Positions 32,612-40,945 of a DNA stretch of 48,357 nucleotides are shown here, piece after piece. The position numbers and the translations under genes were made by a program. Position 1 is the stretch's first letter, and every line of letters begins with the position of its first letter. The notes below the pieces were generated by a model that ran no database searches, was not told where the DNA came from, and was given only the letters and a program-made list of their open reading frames with translations. The stretch is from JAAFHN01 sp031421855. GTDB taxonomy: Bacteria > Pseudomonadota > Gammaproteobacteria > Burkholderiales > Burkholderiaceae_C. Where the stretch lies: the NCBI GenBank assembly GCA_031421855.1, contig JANOPN010000190.1, positions 1-48,357 on the forward strand, written 5' to 3'.

Positions 32612-33424
32612 TTAGCGGGTTTTAGCGGCTAAAAACCGCTGTTGACGCATCAAGGAGTCGCCTGCGCGCTGCGCCAAGCGCTGTTCGTGGGTCGCCAGTT
32701 TCATTGACAGCATGCGCAGTTGCTCGCCCAACAAATCAAGCGCGGTCTTGCCATCATCGATGACCATGACCGCGCGGTCTTTTTGCGGCACTTGCAAATA
32801 GCTGGCAAACGAGTCAGGCAAGTAGCGGCGAATGGATTCGCGAACAAAGAGCTGGTCGTCACCCACAAAGGCGTTGTCGCCCCCTGAGTCAGACATCAGC
32901 CCCACGCAGCGCGCGATCGCGCCTTTGAGCGACACCAACTCATCAACCAAATCTTGCGGCAACTCCAGCGCAATCGCGTCCAACTCGCGATCTAGCCTAG
33001 CCACATCTTTGGGTTCAACCAAAACTGCGTTTTTGAGGGTCGGCGCTTCATTGGATTTAGCCCGATTGCGCTGCGACAACCAGAGCTTGGCCGCTGAGCC
33101 AACAACCGCGAGCGCGGCGACTCCGCCCAAGATGGGCTGCTGTTGTATGGCACCCAAAACCAAACCAACCACCCCAGCTGCGCCCAATATGCCGGCCACG
33201 GCTTGGCCCGCACCCAATTTTTGCGACGCCACGGGTTGACTCGCCTTGGCGAGCCGTACTTCTAGCGTGGCCCCCAAGCGGTGTCGCAGTTTTGCGATCT
33301 GCATTCGCTCTCGCACGGCATGCGGCGTCACCTCATTTCGATCGTCACGCGCGGGCGCAACCAGCCGCCGATTCACTGGGCCACTCGATACGGCGTATTT
33401 TTTGCTGGGTTTTGGGTCGTTCAT
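32612..33424 (-). CDS. XpaC-like protein, TelA-associated
   Basis: This 270-residue protein has a hydrophobic double segment near residues 77-112 (AVAGILGAAGVVGLVLGAIQ, then QPILGGVAALAVVG) and a C-terminal helical domain. XpaC (5-bromo-4-chloroindolyl phosphate hydrolysis protein) family members are often next to telA, and that context is the main reason for the name; sequence similarity is weak and from memory. It is convergent with the YiaA-like gene, 25 bp apart. Function not established. Confidence 0.5.
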   Translation of the reverse strand: MNDPKPSKKYAVSSGPVNRRLVAPARDDRNEVTPHAVRERMQIAKLRHRLGATLEVRLAKASQPVASQKLGAGQAVAGILGAAGVVGLVLGAIQQQPILGGVAALAVVGSAAKLWLSQRNRAKSNEAPTLKNAVLVEPKDVARLDRELDAIALELPQDLVDELVSLKGAIARCVGLMSDSGGDNAFVGDDQLFVRESIRRYLPDSFASYLQVPQKDRAVMVIDDGKTALDLLGEQLRMLSMKLATHEQRLAQRAGDSLMRQQRFLAAKTR

Positions 33425-33635
33425 GGGGGCAGTTGCGCTCGCGCTGGCATGTGCGCGAGCGTCGGCCCAATTCTATGGGTAGCCGTTGTTTGGCCGCAGG
33501 TCGGATGTGTGCAAGCAATTGGTACCGAAGGCATCACCCAGCGGTACTCCCCAAAGCGCCTCATTCACCTCGCAAAAGCCCAACACACTCCCCATATCGC
33601 ATCCATTTCAACCGACTGCCTTTTAGGAGCTCATC

Positions 33636-34097
33636 ATGTTCAAACGACTCACACCCGCAGACTCACAAGCCGCTAAATCCGCCCTTGCGATAGTCGGATT
33701 CGCCTTGCTCACAACACTCAGCTCGCCAAGCCGCGCCCAGTCAGATATCTCGCTGGGGTTGTCAGCTCTGCCCATCGCCAGCGTCGCCGTGGTCGCGGGG
33801 GCCACGATTGTGTTGCCGGCAGCCCTGCTCTCGGGCGGCGCGGTGTTGACCATCAAAGCGGTTGAGTCAACCGCGAAAGGAGGCGTGATCGTGTTGGAGC
33901 GAGCTTCTGATGGCACCCGCTTTTCGATCGAGCTGACGGGCGACATCGCTAAGGGCAGCGCCACGGTCGCAGGTGCCGTCGTCGTCGGCACCGTCATCGG
34001 AACCGGCATGATTTTGAGCGTCGCGGGCGAGGCCATTGCGTTTGTGCCCAATGAACTGGGCAAGGGCTTGCTCTACAACCAACGGCTGACCAATTGA
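33636..34097 (+). CDS. Exported glycine-rich small protein, unknown
   Basis: This 153-residue protein has an N-terminal signal-like stretch (SALAIVGFALLTTLSSPSRA) followed by three short hydrophobic, small-residue segments (ASVAVVAGATIVLPAALLSG, SATVAGAVVVGTVIGTGMIL). I do not recognise a family. Its stop overlaps a TTG of the downstream DUF2145 gene and it is probably co-transcribed with it. The Shine-Dalgarno TAGGAG 8 nt before the ATG is strong. The gap 33425-33635 upstream holds no gene I can support. Confidence 0.65.
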   Translation: MFKRLTPADSQAAKSALAIVGFALLTTLSSPSRAQSDISLGLSALPIASVAVVAGATIVLPAALLSGGAVLTIKAVESTAKGGVIVLERASDGTRFSIELTGDIAKGSATVAGAVVVGTVIGTGMILSVAGEAIAFVPNELGKGLLYNQRLTN

Positions 34098-34111
34098 AAG
34101 CGGTGAACCAA

Positions 34112-34939
34112 ATGTCAATCAAAGCCACCGCCCGTCAACTGGCCTTTGCAGCGAGCCTTTCATTTGCCGCGCCGGCCATGGCGGGCCAAACCTGCGAGCC
34201 CTTGAAGCTGACAACCCATACCTTGCAGCGCGCGATGAACTTGGCGCAACGCACCGAGACCGAGCTCAACCGATCCGGTGCGCGCGTGGTGTTGATCGCC
34301 AGAATGGGCCAAAACTTAAGCCAATACCGGGTGTCGTATTCGCACTTGGGATTTGCGCATAAAACCGCTGACGGCCTGTGGCGAGTCACTCACAAGCTCA
34401 ACACCTGCAACACCAATGAAGGGCATTTGCACCTGCAAGGTTTGGGCGAGTTCTTTTTGGACGATTTGTACCGCTACGAGGCTGGTATCGTGCCCTTGAG
34501 GCCAGAAGTTGAGGACAAACTGCTCGCGGTTTTGAACGATCCGCAACGCGTCACCGCTTTGCATGAGCCCAGCTACAGCATGCTCAGCTACGCATGGGCA
34601 ACCCGCTACCAGCAAAGCAACCAATGGGCCATCGAGACCTTGGCCAGTGCCTTAGAACCCAGCGCCAACTCGCGCGCACAAGCTCAAGCGTGGCTGCAAT
34701 TCGAAGGCTACAAACCTGCGGTGCTGAGAATCGGCCCCCTCACCCGCTTGGGGGCGCGAGTCTCGCGAGCCAACATCGCCTTTGATGACCACCCAAGCGA
34801 CCAGCGCTACTCCGACCGCATTGCCACCGCAACCGCCGATTCGGTCATGGACTTTGTGCACCAAGCAGGACTCAGTTCGGGCCTGAACATCGGCGTGACC
34901 GATTTCGGGCTCCAAAAGGGCATCAGACGACTAAATTGA
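34112..34939 (+). CDS. DUF2145 domain protein, exported
   Basis: This 275-residue protein has a signal peptide (QLAFAASLSFAAPAMAG) and DUF2145-like phrases CEPLKLTTHTLQRAMNLAQR, VVLIARMGQNLSQYRVSYSH and LGFAHK. The C-terminal part contains FEGYKPAVLRIGPLTRLGA. No reaction is known; the layout suggests a periplasmic protein, possibly a cysteine-protease-like fold, but this is not certain. The start ATG at 34112 has AAAGCGGTG upstream; the TTG at 34094 is possible but weaker. It pairs with the preceding small exported protein. Confidence 0.78.
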   Translation: MSIKATARQLAFAASLSFAAPAMAGQTCEPLKLTTHTLQRAMNLAQRTETELNRSGARVVLIARMGQNLSQYRVSYSHLGFAHKTADGLWRVTHKLNTCNTNEGHLHLQGLGEFFLDDLYRYEAGIVPLRPEVEDKLLAVLNDPQRVTALHEPSYSMLSYAWATRYQQSNQWAIETLASALEPSANSRAQAQAWLQFEGYKPAVLRIGPLTRLGARVSRANIAFDDHPSDQRYSDRIATATADSVMDFVHQAGLSSGLNIGVTDFGLQKGIRRLN

Positions 34940-34950
34940 TGTCAAACTGG

Positions 34951-34993
34951 CCATTGGTCACCGGATTCATTGGGTTTGTTGCTATTATTTTTT
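34951..34993 (-). repeat. Repeat family B, copy 8
   Basis: It carries TTGGTCACCGGATTCATTGG followed by GTTTGTTGCTATTATTTTTT, identical to the consensus in the core. It lies between the convergent DUF2145 and SIMPL genes. Confidence 0.85.
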
Positions 34994-34999
34994 AACTAT

Positions 35000-35713
35000 C
35001 TATTTGAGCAAGACTGCACCCGAAACCGTCACCGCAACGGTCGATTTGCCAGCTTCGACCGGCACGCTGGAGTCCATTGAAGCGGCGGTTTTCATCTCCA
35101 TTGCCATCATGCGGGAGCGTGGAAAATTTTGTTGATCGGCGCTGCTGACTGACACTTCTCGCAGCCCGTATTGGGTGAAGCCAAACTGTCGCGCGATACC
35201 ATCAGCTTTGGCTTTGAAACGGCCAATTGCGTCGGCTTGCACGTCGTTTTCGACCGCTTCGCGGGCTTGACGGCTCAGCGAAAAGCCAACATTTTGAATG
35301 GACAGGCTTTGTACTTTGCCTGCTGTGGCGCTGATTCTGGCGAAGTCTTTGCCGTCGAGCACCATCTCGGTCGTGCCGTTCCAGCCTGTGATCTTGCCTT
35401 GGCGGTCGTAGCGTGGGTACAAACTGAACGCACCGGTTCGCACATCCATCGCGCCCGGCTGAACTTGGGCCTTGGCGACCAGCAGGGCTGCGTCAAGCGC
35501 CTGTTTGAGCCCCAATTGCACGGCAGCGGCGTCGGCACCGTCGCGGGTCGTTGACAGCGTGATGCTCAGGGTGTCTTGGGCAACTTCTTTGGTCGCAGTG
35601 GCGCTTAGGTTCACCACGTTGACGGGAGCTTGCGAAACGGCTTGGGCGCTGGCAGCGGCAGCGGCGGCCAAAAAACCCAAAAGGCAAATGCTTTGTTGAA
35701 CGACACGACGCAT
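35000..35713 (-). CDS. SIMPL domain (DUF541) protein, exported
   Basis: This 237-residue protein has a signal peptide (VQQSICLLGFLAAAAAASAQ) followed by a SIMPL domain: VVNLSATATKEVAQDTLSIT, AMDVRTGAFSLYPRYDRQGK, TTEMVLDGKDF and a conserved C-terminal VAVTVSGAVLLK. The function of SIMPL proteins is unknown; some are outer-membrane or stress associated. I start it at ATG 35713, preceded by GAGGAG 7 nt upstream, rather than at the in-frame upstream start at 35893, which lies inside the DUF1501 gene. It is 10 bp after the DUF1501 stop and is therefore probably in the same operon. Confidence 0.85.
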   Translation of the reverse strand: MRRVVQQSICLLGFLAAAAAASAQAVSQAPVNVVNLSATATKEVAQDTLSITLSTTRDGADAAAVQLGLKQALDAALLVAKAQVQPGAMDVRTGAFSLYPRYDRQGKITGWNGTTEMVLDGKDFARISATAGKVQSLSIQNVGFSLSRQAREAVENDVQADAIGRFKAKADGIARQFGFTQYGLREVSVSSADQQNFPRSRMMAMEMKTAASMDSSVPVEAGKSTVAVTVSGAVLLK

Positions 35714-35723
35714 GCAAAACTCC

Positions 35724-36950
35724 TCAAAGAAATAAATCCAGCGGAGCAAATTTGCCCGCCACAACGGCCTGTGGGTCGATGCGCCACCATTGTTGCGCAA
35801 CCGCGGCGTACATGCTTCGAAAGTCAGTCGTGGCGGCCACGTTGCCCACGCCGTCGAGCCGAGTGAGGTCGGTCGGTTTCCCGTGCAGGCCACCTTTGAC
35901 GTTGCCGCCCATCACGAAATGCACACTGGCCGTGCCGTGGTCGGTGCCGTTGCTTTGGTTTTGTTTGGCGCGCCGACCAAACTCGCTGTAAGTCATGATG
36001 GCCGTGCTGTCCCACAGTCCAATTTCGGTCAACGCCGATTGCAGGGCAACTAAGCCATCATTCAACGCTTTGAGCAGCGCCGCATGGGTGCCGGGCTGGT
36101 TTAAGTGGGTGTCAAAACTGCCGTGGGTGAGCCGCAAGATGGGAATTACCGCGTCGGGCTTGCGCAGCTGACTAGCCAACACCTGCGCGCAGGCCTTGAC
36201 CGAGTTACCAAAACCGCCCGCAGGGAACTCGGTTTTGAATGCAAAAACATCACCGCGCAACCCGGCAGCAGCCTGCCCGATGTTGCCCTCAACCGACAGC
36301 AAATGGCGCAGCGCCACGTTTGAGCTTTGCGCGGGGCCTGACGCAGCCAGGCGCGACTGGCGAACGAAGGCTTCGGGGTTGTTGAGCAACACCGCTCTTG
36401 CACCGCCAAGGGGCCCGTATTCGGTGCCGCCCACCAACACACCCTCAGCCGCTTGCGCGGGTTTGCCCACGCCCGCGCGCAGGCCCCGCGTGGCCCAGCC
36501 TTCGTTCAGGTGCTCGTGCGCGTGGCTGCCCTGCTCCCAAATCTCGATCGAGCGAAAGTGCGACAAATTGGGCTGCGGGTATCCCACGCCTTGCACCACG
36601 GCAAGCTGCCCTGCGTCAAACAACTTTCGAAACCCGCCAAGCTCGGGGTGCAAGCCAACTTGGTCGTTGAGTGCCAGCACCTTGTCTTTGGCAATGGCAA
36701 CGGTTGGACGCAGCTCATAGTAGGCATCGTCACCATGCGGCACCAAGGTGTTGAGCCCGTCGTTGCCGCCCTTGAGCTCAACCAAAATCAGCACCCTGGT
36801 GTCTGATTGACGCGGAAATTCAGTCCCTGCGCTTTGAGCCGATACCCATGGGCTGGCTACTGCGCTCGAAAGCCCCGCTGAGAGCGTTCGCAGCACCGCT
36901 CGGCGCGACGAAACTTGGGCATGACCGGCGTGTTGATTCAAGTGCGTCAT
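35724..36950 (-). CDS. DUF1501 family protein (second pair)
   Basis: This 408-residue DUF1501 protein has SSRRAVLRTLSAGLSSAVAS, a twin-arginine-like signal, then VLILVELKGGNDGLNTLVPH, SHFRSIEIWEQGSH, THGSFDTHLNQPG, IMTYSEFGRRAKQ and GTDHGTASVHFVMGGNV. It differs clearly from the first DUF1501 gene (25196-26341), so the two are paralogues rather than a recent duplication. It is flanked by its DUF1800 partner 10 bp upstream and by the SIMPL gene 10 bp downstream. Function unknown. Confidence 0.9.
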   Translation of the reverse strand: MTHLNQHAGHAQVSSRRAVLRTLSAGLSSAVASPWVSAQSAGTEFPRQSDTRVLILVELKGGNDGLNTLVPHGDDAYYELRPTVAIAKDKVLALNDQVGLHPELGGFRKLFDAGQLAVVQGVGYPQPNLSHFRSIEIWEQGSHAHEHLNEGWATRGLRAGVGKPAQAAEGVLVGGTEYGPLGGARAVLLNNPEAFVRQSRLAASGPAQSSNVALRHLLSVEGNIGQAAAGLRGDVFAFKTEFPAGGFGNSVKACAQVLASQLRKPDAVIPILRLTHGSFDTHLNQPGTHAALLKALNDGLVALQSALTEIGLWDSTAIMTYSEFGRRAKQNQSNGTDHGTASVHFVMGGNVKGGLHGKPTDLTRLDGVGNVAATTDFRSMYAAVAQQWWRIDPQAVVAGKFAPLDLFL

Positions 36951-36960
36951 GAACGTGGCC

Positions 36961-38667
36961 TCATTTCAATTGGTAAGCAGGGTCAAGCACGAGCGCACGC
37001 AAATAGGCCACGCCCACGGTGCCGTCGGCAATGGCAAAGGTGGGTTGCGTGGCCAAAACCAGGGTAGCCAGACGCAGCGCCGCGTCCGCATCGGGCACGC
37101 GGTCGACTCCGGCGCCGACACCCGCTAAAACCGACTCAACCGGCACCTTAAGTGCCGCGATGCCACCGACGGTGCGCTGCGCTGCGGCTTTGCCGTCAGT
37201 TTGGCCAATCAAACGAATGGCTTGTAAGACCGAGCCGCGACCCTGAGCGGCACCGCCTTCGGCTGTGAGCATGGGTGATGACGCTGCTTGCGAGACGGGT
37301 GGCGGTGCAGCCATCATGCCGCCGTCGGCCGGCATCGCCATCGGTTGGCTTGGCGCGCGGGGCCGCGTTGCAAAAATCTGCTCGGCGAATCGCTTGCGAT
37401 CCAAAAGTGTCGTCGCATTGATCCATTCTTTGTTGCCAGGCCAGCCCTTGACGTTGGGTGGGTAGAGCAGGTTTTGCCCAAATTGCGCGCTGGCCAACGC
37501 CAATGGCATGGCGTCAGCGCCTGCCACGCCAAACTGTCGAACCATGCCAACCACGTAGTCCAGCGGCGACTTGATCAGCGCCAGCCGGTTACGCTCATCC
37601 CAAAAACTGGGCGACGCCAGCAAGCTGCGAAGCACTGCGGACGTGTCCAGCCCGCTGGCAGCGAACGCGCGCACGGCGGCGTCAAAGTCAGCCTGTTCTT
37701 GGGCAGAGCTGGGTTGCTCCGAGACAAATTCCTTCCACAACTTGCCCATCAAATGCCTGGCAGTGGCCGGATGCGCAATCAGCAGGTCAAGCACCTGCTC
37801 GCCGGTTTTGACGGTCTTGCCGAGCACCTGTTTGTCGCCCGTGTCATTGAGCGCGGGGCGAAACCGGTAGCTGAAGTCAGCTCGTTCAATGCTCCAGCCG
37901 GTAAACGCCCTCGCAGCCTCTTTGATGTCGCGCTCGGTGTAGCCGCCACCCGCGCTGGCCTCGCCCAGGGTAAACAACTCCATCACTTCGCGGGCAAAGT
38001 TCTCGTTGGGTGCTTCTTTGCGGCTGTTGGCCCCGTCAAGGTAGACCAACATCGCCGGGTCTTTTGAGATGGCATGCAGCATAGGCCCGAACGACGTGAG
38101 CGCGTTTGTGCGCAAGGTTTGGTGTTGATTCCAAATCGCGACCGAACGCAACACTTTTTGCTGAGACGTCGCAAAGTGGCTGTGCCAAAAGAGCGTCATG
38201 CGCTCGGCCAATGGCGCGGGTGAGTCGAGCATTTCTTGCACCCACCAGGCCTTGATGTCCAGGCCCTCGCGGGTTTGCTCGCGACGAACGGCTTGCCTTT
38301 GTTCGGGCGTTCCAGTGTTCAGTACCGGGTCAGGCACGGACAGTTTCGGAGCGGGGGTTTGGGTCTGGCGATTTTTCGCGTTTTGAATCAACTCATCGAT
38401 CACACTCGAGCGCGGCCGACCCACGAGCGCATCAACGGCGGCTGGCGGTGGCGCGAACCCGGTTCGCACCAAGAGGTGGCGGGCCTGCGCCGAAGTTAAC
38501 GGCGCATCGCTTGGCTGCGCGACTTCAGCAGCCCTCGCCGACGTGGCACTGATCCACATCGCCAACGCCCAACTGGTGGCTGCGGCGAGGATCAAAGTCA
38601 AAACCCAGAGCAAACCAGACAGCCGCCAAGAGCCAGAAGCGTGTTGAGTCTCGTGGTGTGCAGTCAT
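36961..38667 (-). CDS. DUF1800 family protein (second pair)
   Basis: This 568-residue DUF1800 protein has one membrane-anchor or signal helix (LSGLLWVLTLILAAATSWAL, about residues 17-36). Family phrases are HLLVRTGFAPPPAAVDALVG, MTLFWHSHFATSQQKVLRS, MLVYLDGANSRKEAPNENFA, REVMELFTLGE and AARAFTGWSI. It is longer than the first DUF1800 protein and has a C-terminal extension rich in Met, Pro and Ala around residues 440-475. It starts a three-gene unit DUF1800, DUF1501, SIMPL. The start ATGACTGCACAC has no strong Shine-Dalgarno. Confidence 0.9.
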   Translation of the reverse strand: MTAHHETQHASGSWRLSGLLWVLTLILAAATSWALAMWISATSARAAEVAQPSDAPLTSAQARHLLVRTGFAPPPAAVDALVGRPRSSVIDELIQNAKNRQTQTPAPKLSVPDPVLNTGTPEQRQAVRREQTREGLDIKAWWVQEMLDSPAPLAERMTLFWHSHFATSQQKVLRSVAIWNQHQTLRTNALTSFGPMLHAISKDPAMLVYLDGANSRKEAPNENFAREVMELFTLGEASAGGGYTERDIKEAARAFTGWSIERADFSYRFRPALNDTGDKQVLGKTVKTGEQVLDLLIAHPATARHLMGKLWKEFVSEQPSSAQEQADFDAAVRAFAASGLDTSAVLRSLLASPSFWDERNRLALIKSPLDYVVGMVRQFGVAGADAMPLALASAQFGQNLLYPPNVKGWPGNKEWINATTLLDRKRFAEQIFATRPRAPSQPMAMPADGGMMAAPPPVSQAASSPMLTAEGGAAQGRGSVLQAIRLIGQTDGKAAAQRTVGGIAALKVPVESVLAGVGAGVDRVPDADAALRLATLVLATQPTFAIADGTVGVAYLRALVLDPAYQLK

Positions 38668-38693
38668 TTGATGCCCATGTCAATTATTTGCGA

Positions 38694-38713
38694 AGCGTTC
38701 AATATTTAACGCT
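38694..38713. promoter_or_regulatory. Dyad AGCGTT-N8-AACGCT in the DUF1800-ompR gap
   Basis: A perfect 6-bp inverted repeat lies in an A/T-rich stretch of the 244-bp divergent gap, 27 bp upstream of the DUF1800 start. It could be a regulator site but no factor is implied. Confidence 0.3.
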
Positions 38714-38911
38714 CTATGCTGCCTCAACGCCGACAAACCAGCGTGTGCGTTGTGCAAAGCTTTGGTGAAGCAGTTCAGATTTCGAACCTAAAACTGCCGA
38801 AATTGCAAGTCTTGTTACAAATTGTCCTTGGCATCGACAAAGTCACACCTAAACGTAACCCGGACAGATAGAGTCAAGCTAACGCGCTCATCGCACCACC
38901 CGCAACGCTTC

Positions 38912-39640
38912 ATGACCAACACCATCCCCCGACGCACCAAACTCATTGTGGTTGATGACGACGAGCGCATCCGCGACTTATTGCGCCGCTACCTCGATCA
39001 AGAGGGCTTTGAGGTCATGGTGGCCGAAGACGGCACTTCATTGAATCGATTGCTAACACGAGAAAGCGCCGACTTGATCGTGCTGGACTTGATGATGCCG
39101 GGCGAAGACGGTTTGAGCTTGTGCCGAAAATTGCGGGCGAGCGGCAACGACACGCCAATCATCAAGCTCACGGCCAAAGGCGAAGACGTTGAACGGATCG
39201 TGGGTTTGGAGGTCGGGGCTGACGACTATCTAAGCAAGCCGTTCAACCCGCGCGAGTTGCTGGCTCGAATCAACGCCGTCTTGCGCAGGCGACCGTTGCA
39301 AGAGATGCCAGGCGGCCCAGCCAACGACTCAGCGGTGATTGACTTTGGCGACTTCAGCTTCGATTTGGGCCAACGTGCGCTGCGCAAACTGGGCGTTGAC
39401 TTGCCGCTGACGACCGGCGAATTTGCCATGCTCAAAGCACTGGTGCGGCATCCGCGCTTGCCACTCAGCCGCGAGCGGCTGGCGCAATTGGCGCGCGGCC
39501 GAGACTTTGAGCCCTTTGATCGCAGCCTGGATGTCCAAGTCTCGCGGCTTCGCAAACTGATCGAGATCGACCCCGCTGTACCCAAGTACATCCAAACCGT
39601 TTGGGGCGTTGGCTATGTCTTCATTCCTGACGGGCATTGA
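38912..39640 (+). CDS. ompR: Osmolarity response regulator OmpR
   Basis: This 242-residue response regulator has the receiver phospho-acceptor Asp59 in LIVLDLMMPGEDG, the acidic DDD near residue 15, and the conserved Lys in YLSKPFNPRELLARI. The C-terminal OmpR winged helix has LPLTTGEFAMLKALVRHPRL and KYIQTVWGVGYVFIPDG. Its similarity to E. coli OmpR by eye is high throughout (PGEDGLS, RIVGLE, ARGR). The start ATG at 38912 (MTNTIPRRTKLIVVDDD) is preferred over the upstream in-frame start at 38822. The kinase envZ follows, with a MITE inserted between the two. Confidence 0.92.
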   Translation: MTNTIPRRTKLIVVDDDERIRDLLRRYLDQEGFEVMVAEDGTSLNRLLTRESADLIVLDLMMPGEDGLSLCRKLRASGNDTPIIKLTAKGEDVERIVGLEVGADDYLSKPFNPRELLARINAVLRRRPLQEMPGGPANDSAVIDFGDFSFDLGQRALRKLGVDLPLTTGEFAMLKALVRHPRLPLSRERLAQLARGRDFEPFDRSLDVQVSRLRKLIEIDPAVPKYIQTVWGVGYVFIPDGH

Positions 39641-39655
39641 GTCACTGAATTGTTT

Positions 39656-39759
39656 TGGGACTTACGCAAAACCGCCCCAGCGGCGTTGCAGCTCCTAGCC
39701 GTGCTATTCGCACTGTCGTCGTCGCTGCGCCTTGCTGGGACAATTTTGCGTAAGTCCTA
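39656..39759 (-). mobile_element. MITE family A, copy 5, between ompR and envZ
   Basis: This 104-bp copy is inverted relative to the other four. Its ends are TGGGACTTACGCAAAACC and TTTTGCGTAAGTCCTA. It is flanked by perfect 5-bp direct repeats TGTTT (39651-39655 and 39760-39764). The last base of the element, A at 39759, together with TG from the duplication makes the ATG start of envZ. Confidence 0.92.
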
Positions 39760-40847
39760 TGTTTAAAGCCAAGCCCGAACCCAGCCCCGTAACCGGCCCG
39801 GGGTCGCTTGAAACGGTACCCGCGCCGCTTGAGTTGCGGCCCCAGCGCCAAGGCATCAGCCTGTTTTGGCGCACGTTTTGGTTCATGTTCTTTTTGCTGT
39901 TCACATGCCTTGCGCTGTGGGCATTTGCGATGCATCGACTCGACATCGCGCCAAGCGCGCCGCGACCTTGGCATCAACTGGTGCTGCTGATGTCGTCCGC
40001 GACACTGGTGTCGTTTTTGGGCGCGGCTTTTGGTGCGCGGCACATCAATCGACCTCTGCGCGACTTGAGTTTTGCGGCAAGCCGCCTGCGTGAGGGCAAC
40101 TTCTCGGCGAGTCGACTCAACGAGGACGCACCAACGCCCGAAATTCGCGAGGTCAACGTGGGGTTCAACCGCATGGCCGACCAATTGGCGCGCATCGAGC
40201 AAGACCGTGCCACGATGCTGGCTGGTATTTCCCACGATTTGCGCACGCCTCTCGCCCGGCTGCGCCTTGAGACCGAAATCAGCGTCAAAGACCAACAAGC
40301 CCGCGACCACATGGCCAGCGACATCGAGCAGCTTGATCGCACCATCGACAAATTTTTGGACTACGCCCGACCCGACCATGCCCCCAACGCGATCGTTTGC
40401 TTAAACGATGTGGTCGACGCAGCGATTCACGCGTTCAGCCCCCACGACGACATGCGCATCAGCAACGACTTGACCGAAGACCGATTTGTGATGGCGGACG
40501 AGGTGGATTTGAGCCGTGTGTTGTCAAATTTGGTCGAAAACGCGCGCCGCTACGGCAAAACACCCGAAACAGGCATCGCCTTGGTTGACATCACCGCCCG
40601 AGTCCGAGACGACTCGATCACGCTGCGGGTGCGCGACCATGGCATGGGCGTGAGCGCCGACGCGCTGAGTTTGCTCACCAAACCGTTCTATAGAGGTGAC
40701 GCCGCGCGCACGGCAGCCGCTGGCGCGGGTTTGGGTTTGTCCATCGTCGACAAAGTCGTGCAGCGCATGGGCGGCACGTTCAAACTGACCAACGCGCCAG
40801 GCGGCGGGCTGGTGGCCCACGTGCGGCTGCTGAGGGCGACGCGTTAG
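39759..40847 (+). CDS. envZ: Osmosensor-type histidine kinase EnvZ
   Basis: This 362-residue kinase phosphorylates OmpR. The N-terminal cytoplasmic part of ~35 residues is followed by TM1 (about 36-57), a loop of only about 15 residues (58-72), and TM2 (about 73-93). A HAMP domain follows (RHINRPLRDLSFAASRLREG). The HisKA phospho-acceptor is His159 in GISHDLRTPLARLR. The ATPase domain has NLVENARRYG, RDHGMGVS and AGAGLGLSIVDKVVQRMGG. E. coli EnvZ has a much larger periplasmic domain, so this form must sense through the membrane or HAMP regions. The start ATGTTTAAAGCC is created by a MITE insertion; the ancestral start, with the element removed, would be TTG at the same codon. Confidence 0.9.
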   Translation: MFKAKPEPSPVTGPGSLETVPAPLELRPQRQGISLFWRTFWFMFFLLFTCLALWAFAMHRLDIAPSAPRPWHQLVLLMSSATLVSFLGAAFGARHINRPLRDLSFAASRLREGNFSASRLNEDAPTPEIREVNVGFNRMADQLARIEQDRATMLAGISHDLRTPLARLRLETEISVKDQQARDHMASDIEQLDRTIDKFLDYARPDHAPNAIVCLNDVVDAAIHAFSPHDDMRISNDLTEDRFVMADEVDLSRVLSNLVENARRYGKTPETGIALVDITARVRDDSITLRVRDHGMGVSADALSLLTKPFYRGDAARTAAAGAGLGLSIVDKVVQRMGGTFKLTNAPGGGLVAHVRLLRATR

Positions 40848-40902
40848 CCGCGTGGCTCTAAAAGCGTCGTTTTAGGCTCAAATTATCATTTTTTATGGAT
40901 AA

Positions 40903-40945
40903 TTGGCTCTTGGTCACCGGATTCATTGAGTTTGTTGCTACTTAA
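40903..40945 (-). repeat. Repeat family B, copy 9, forming the ispDF stop
   Basis: It carries TTGGTCACCGGATTCATTGA then GTTTGTTGCTACTTAAATAA. On the minus strand the TAG of TAGCAAC (40938-40940) is the stop codon of the IspD-IspF gene. Confidence 0.82.
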
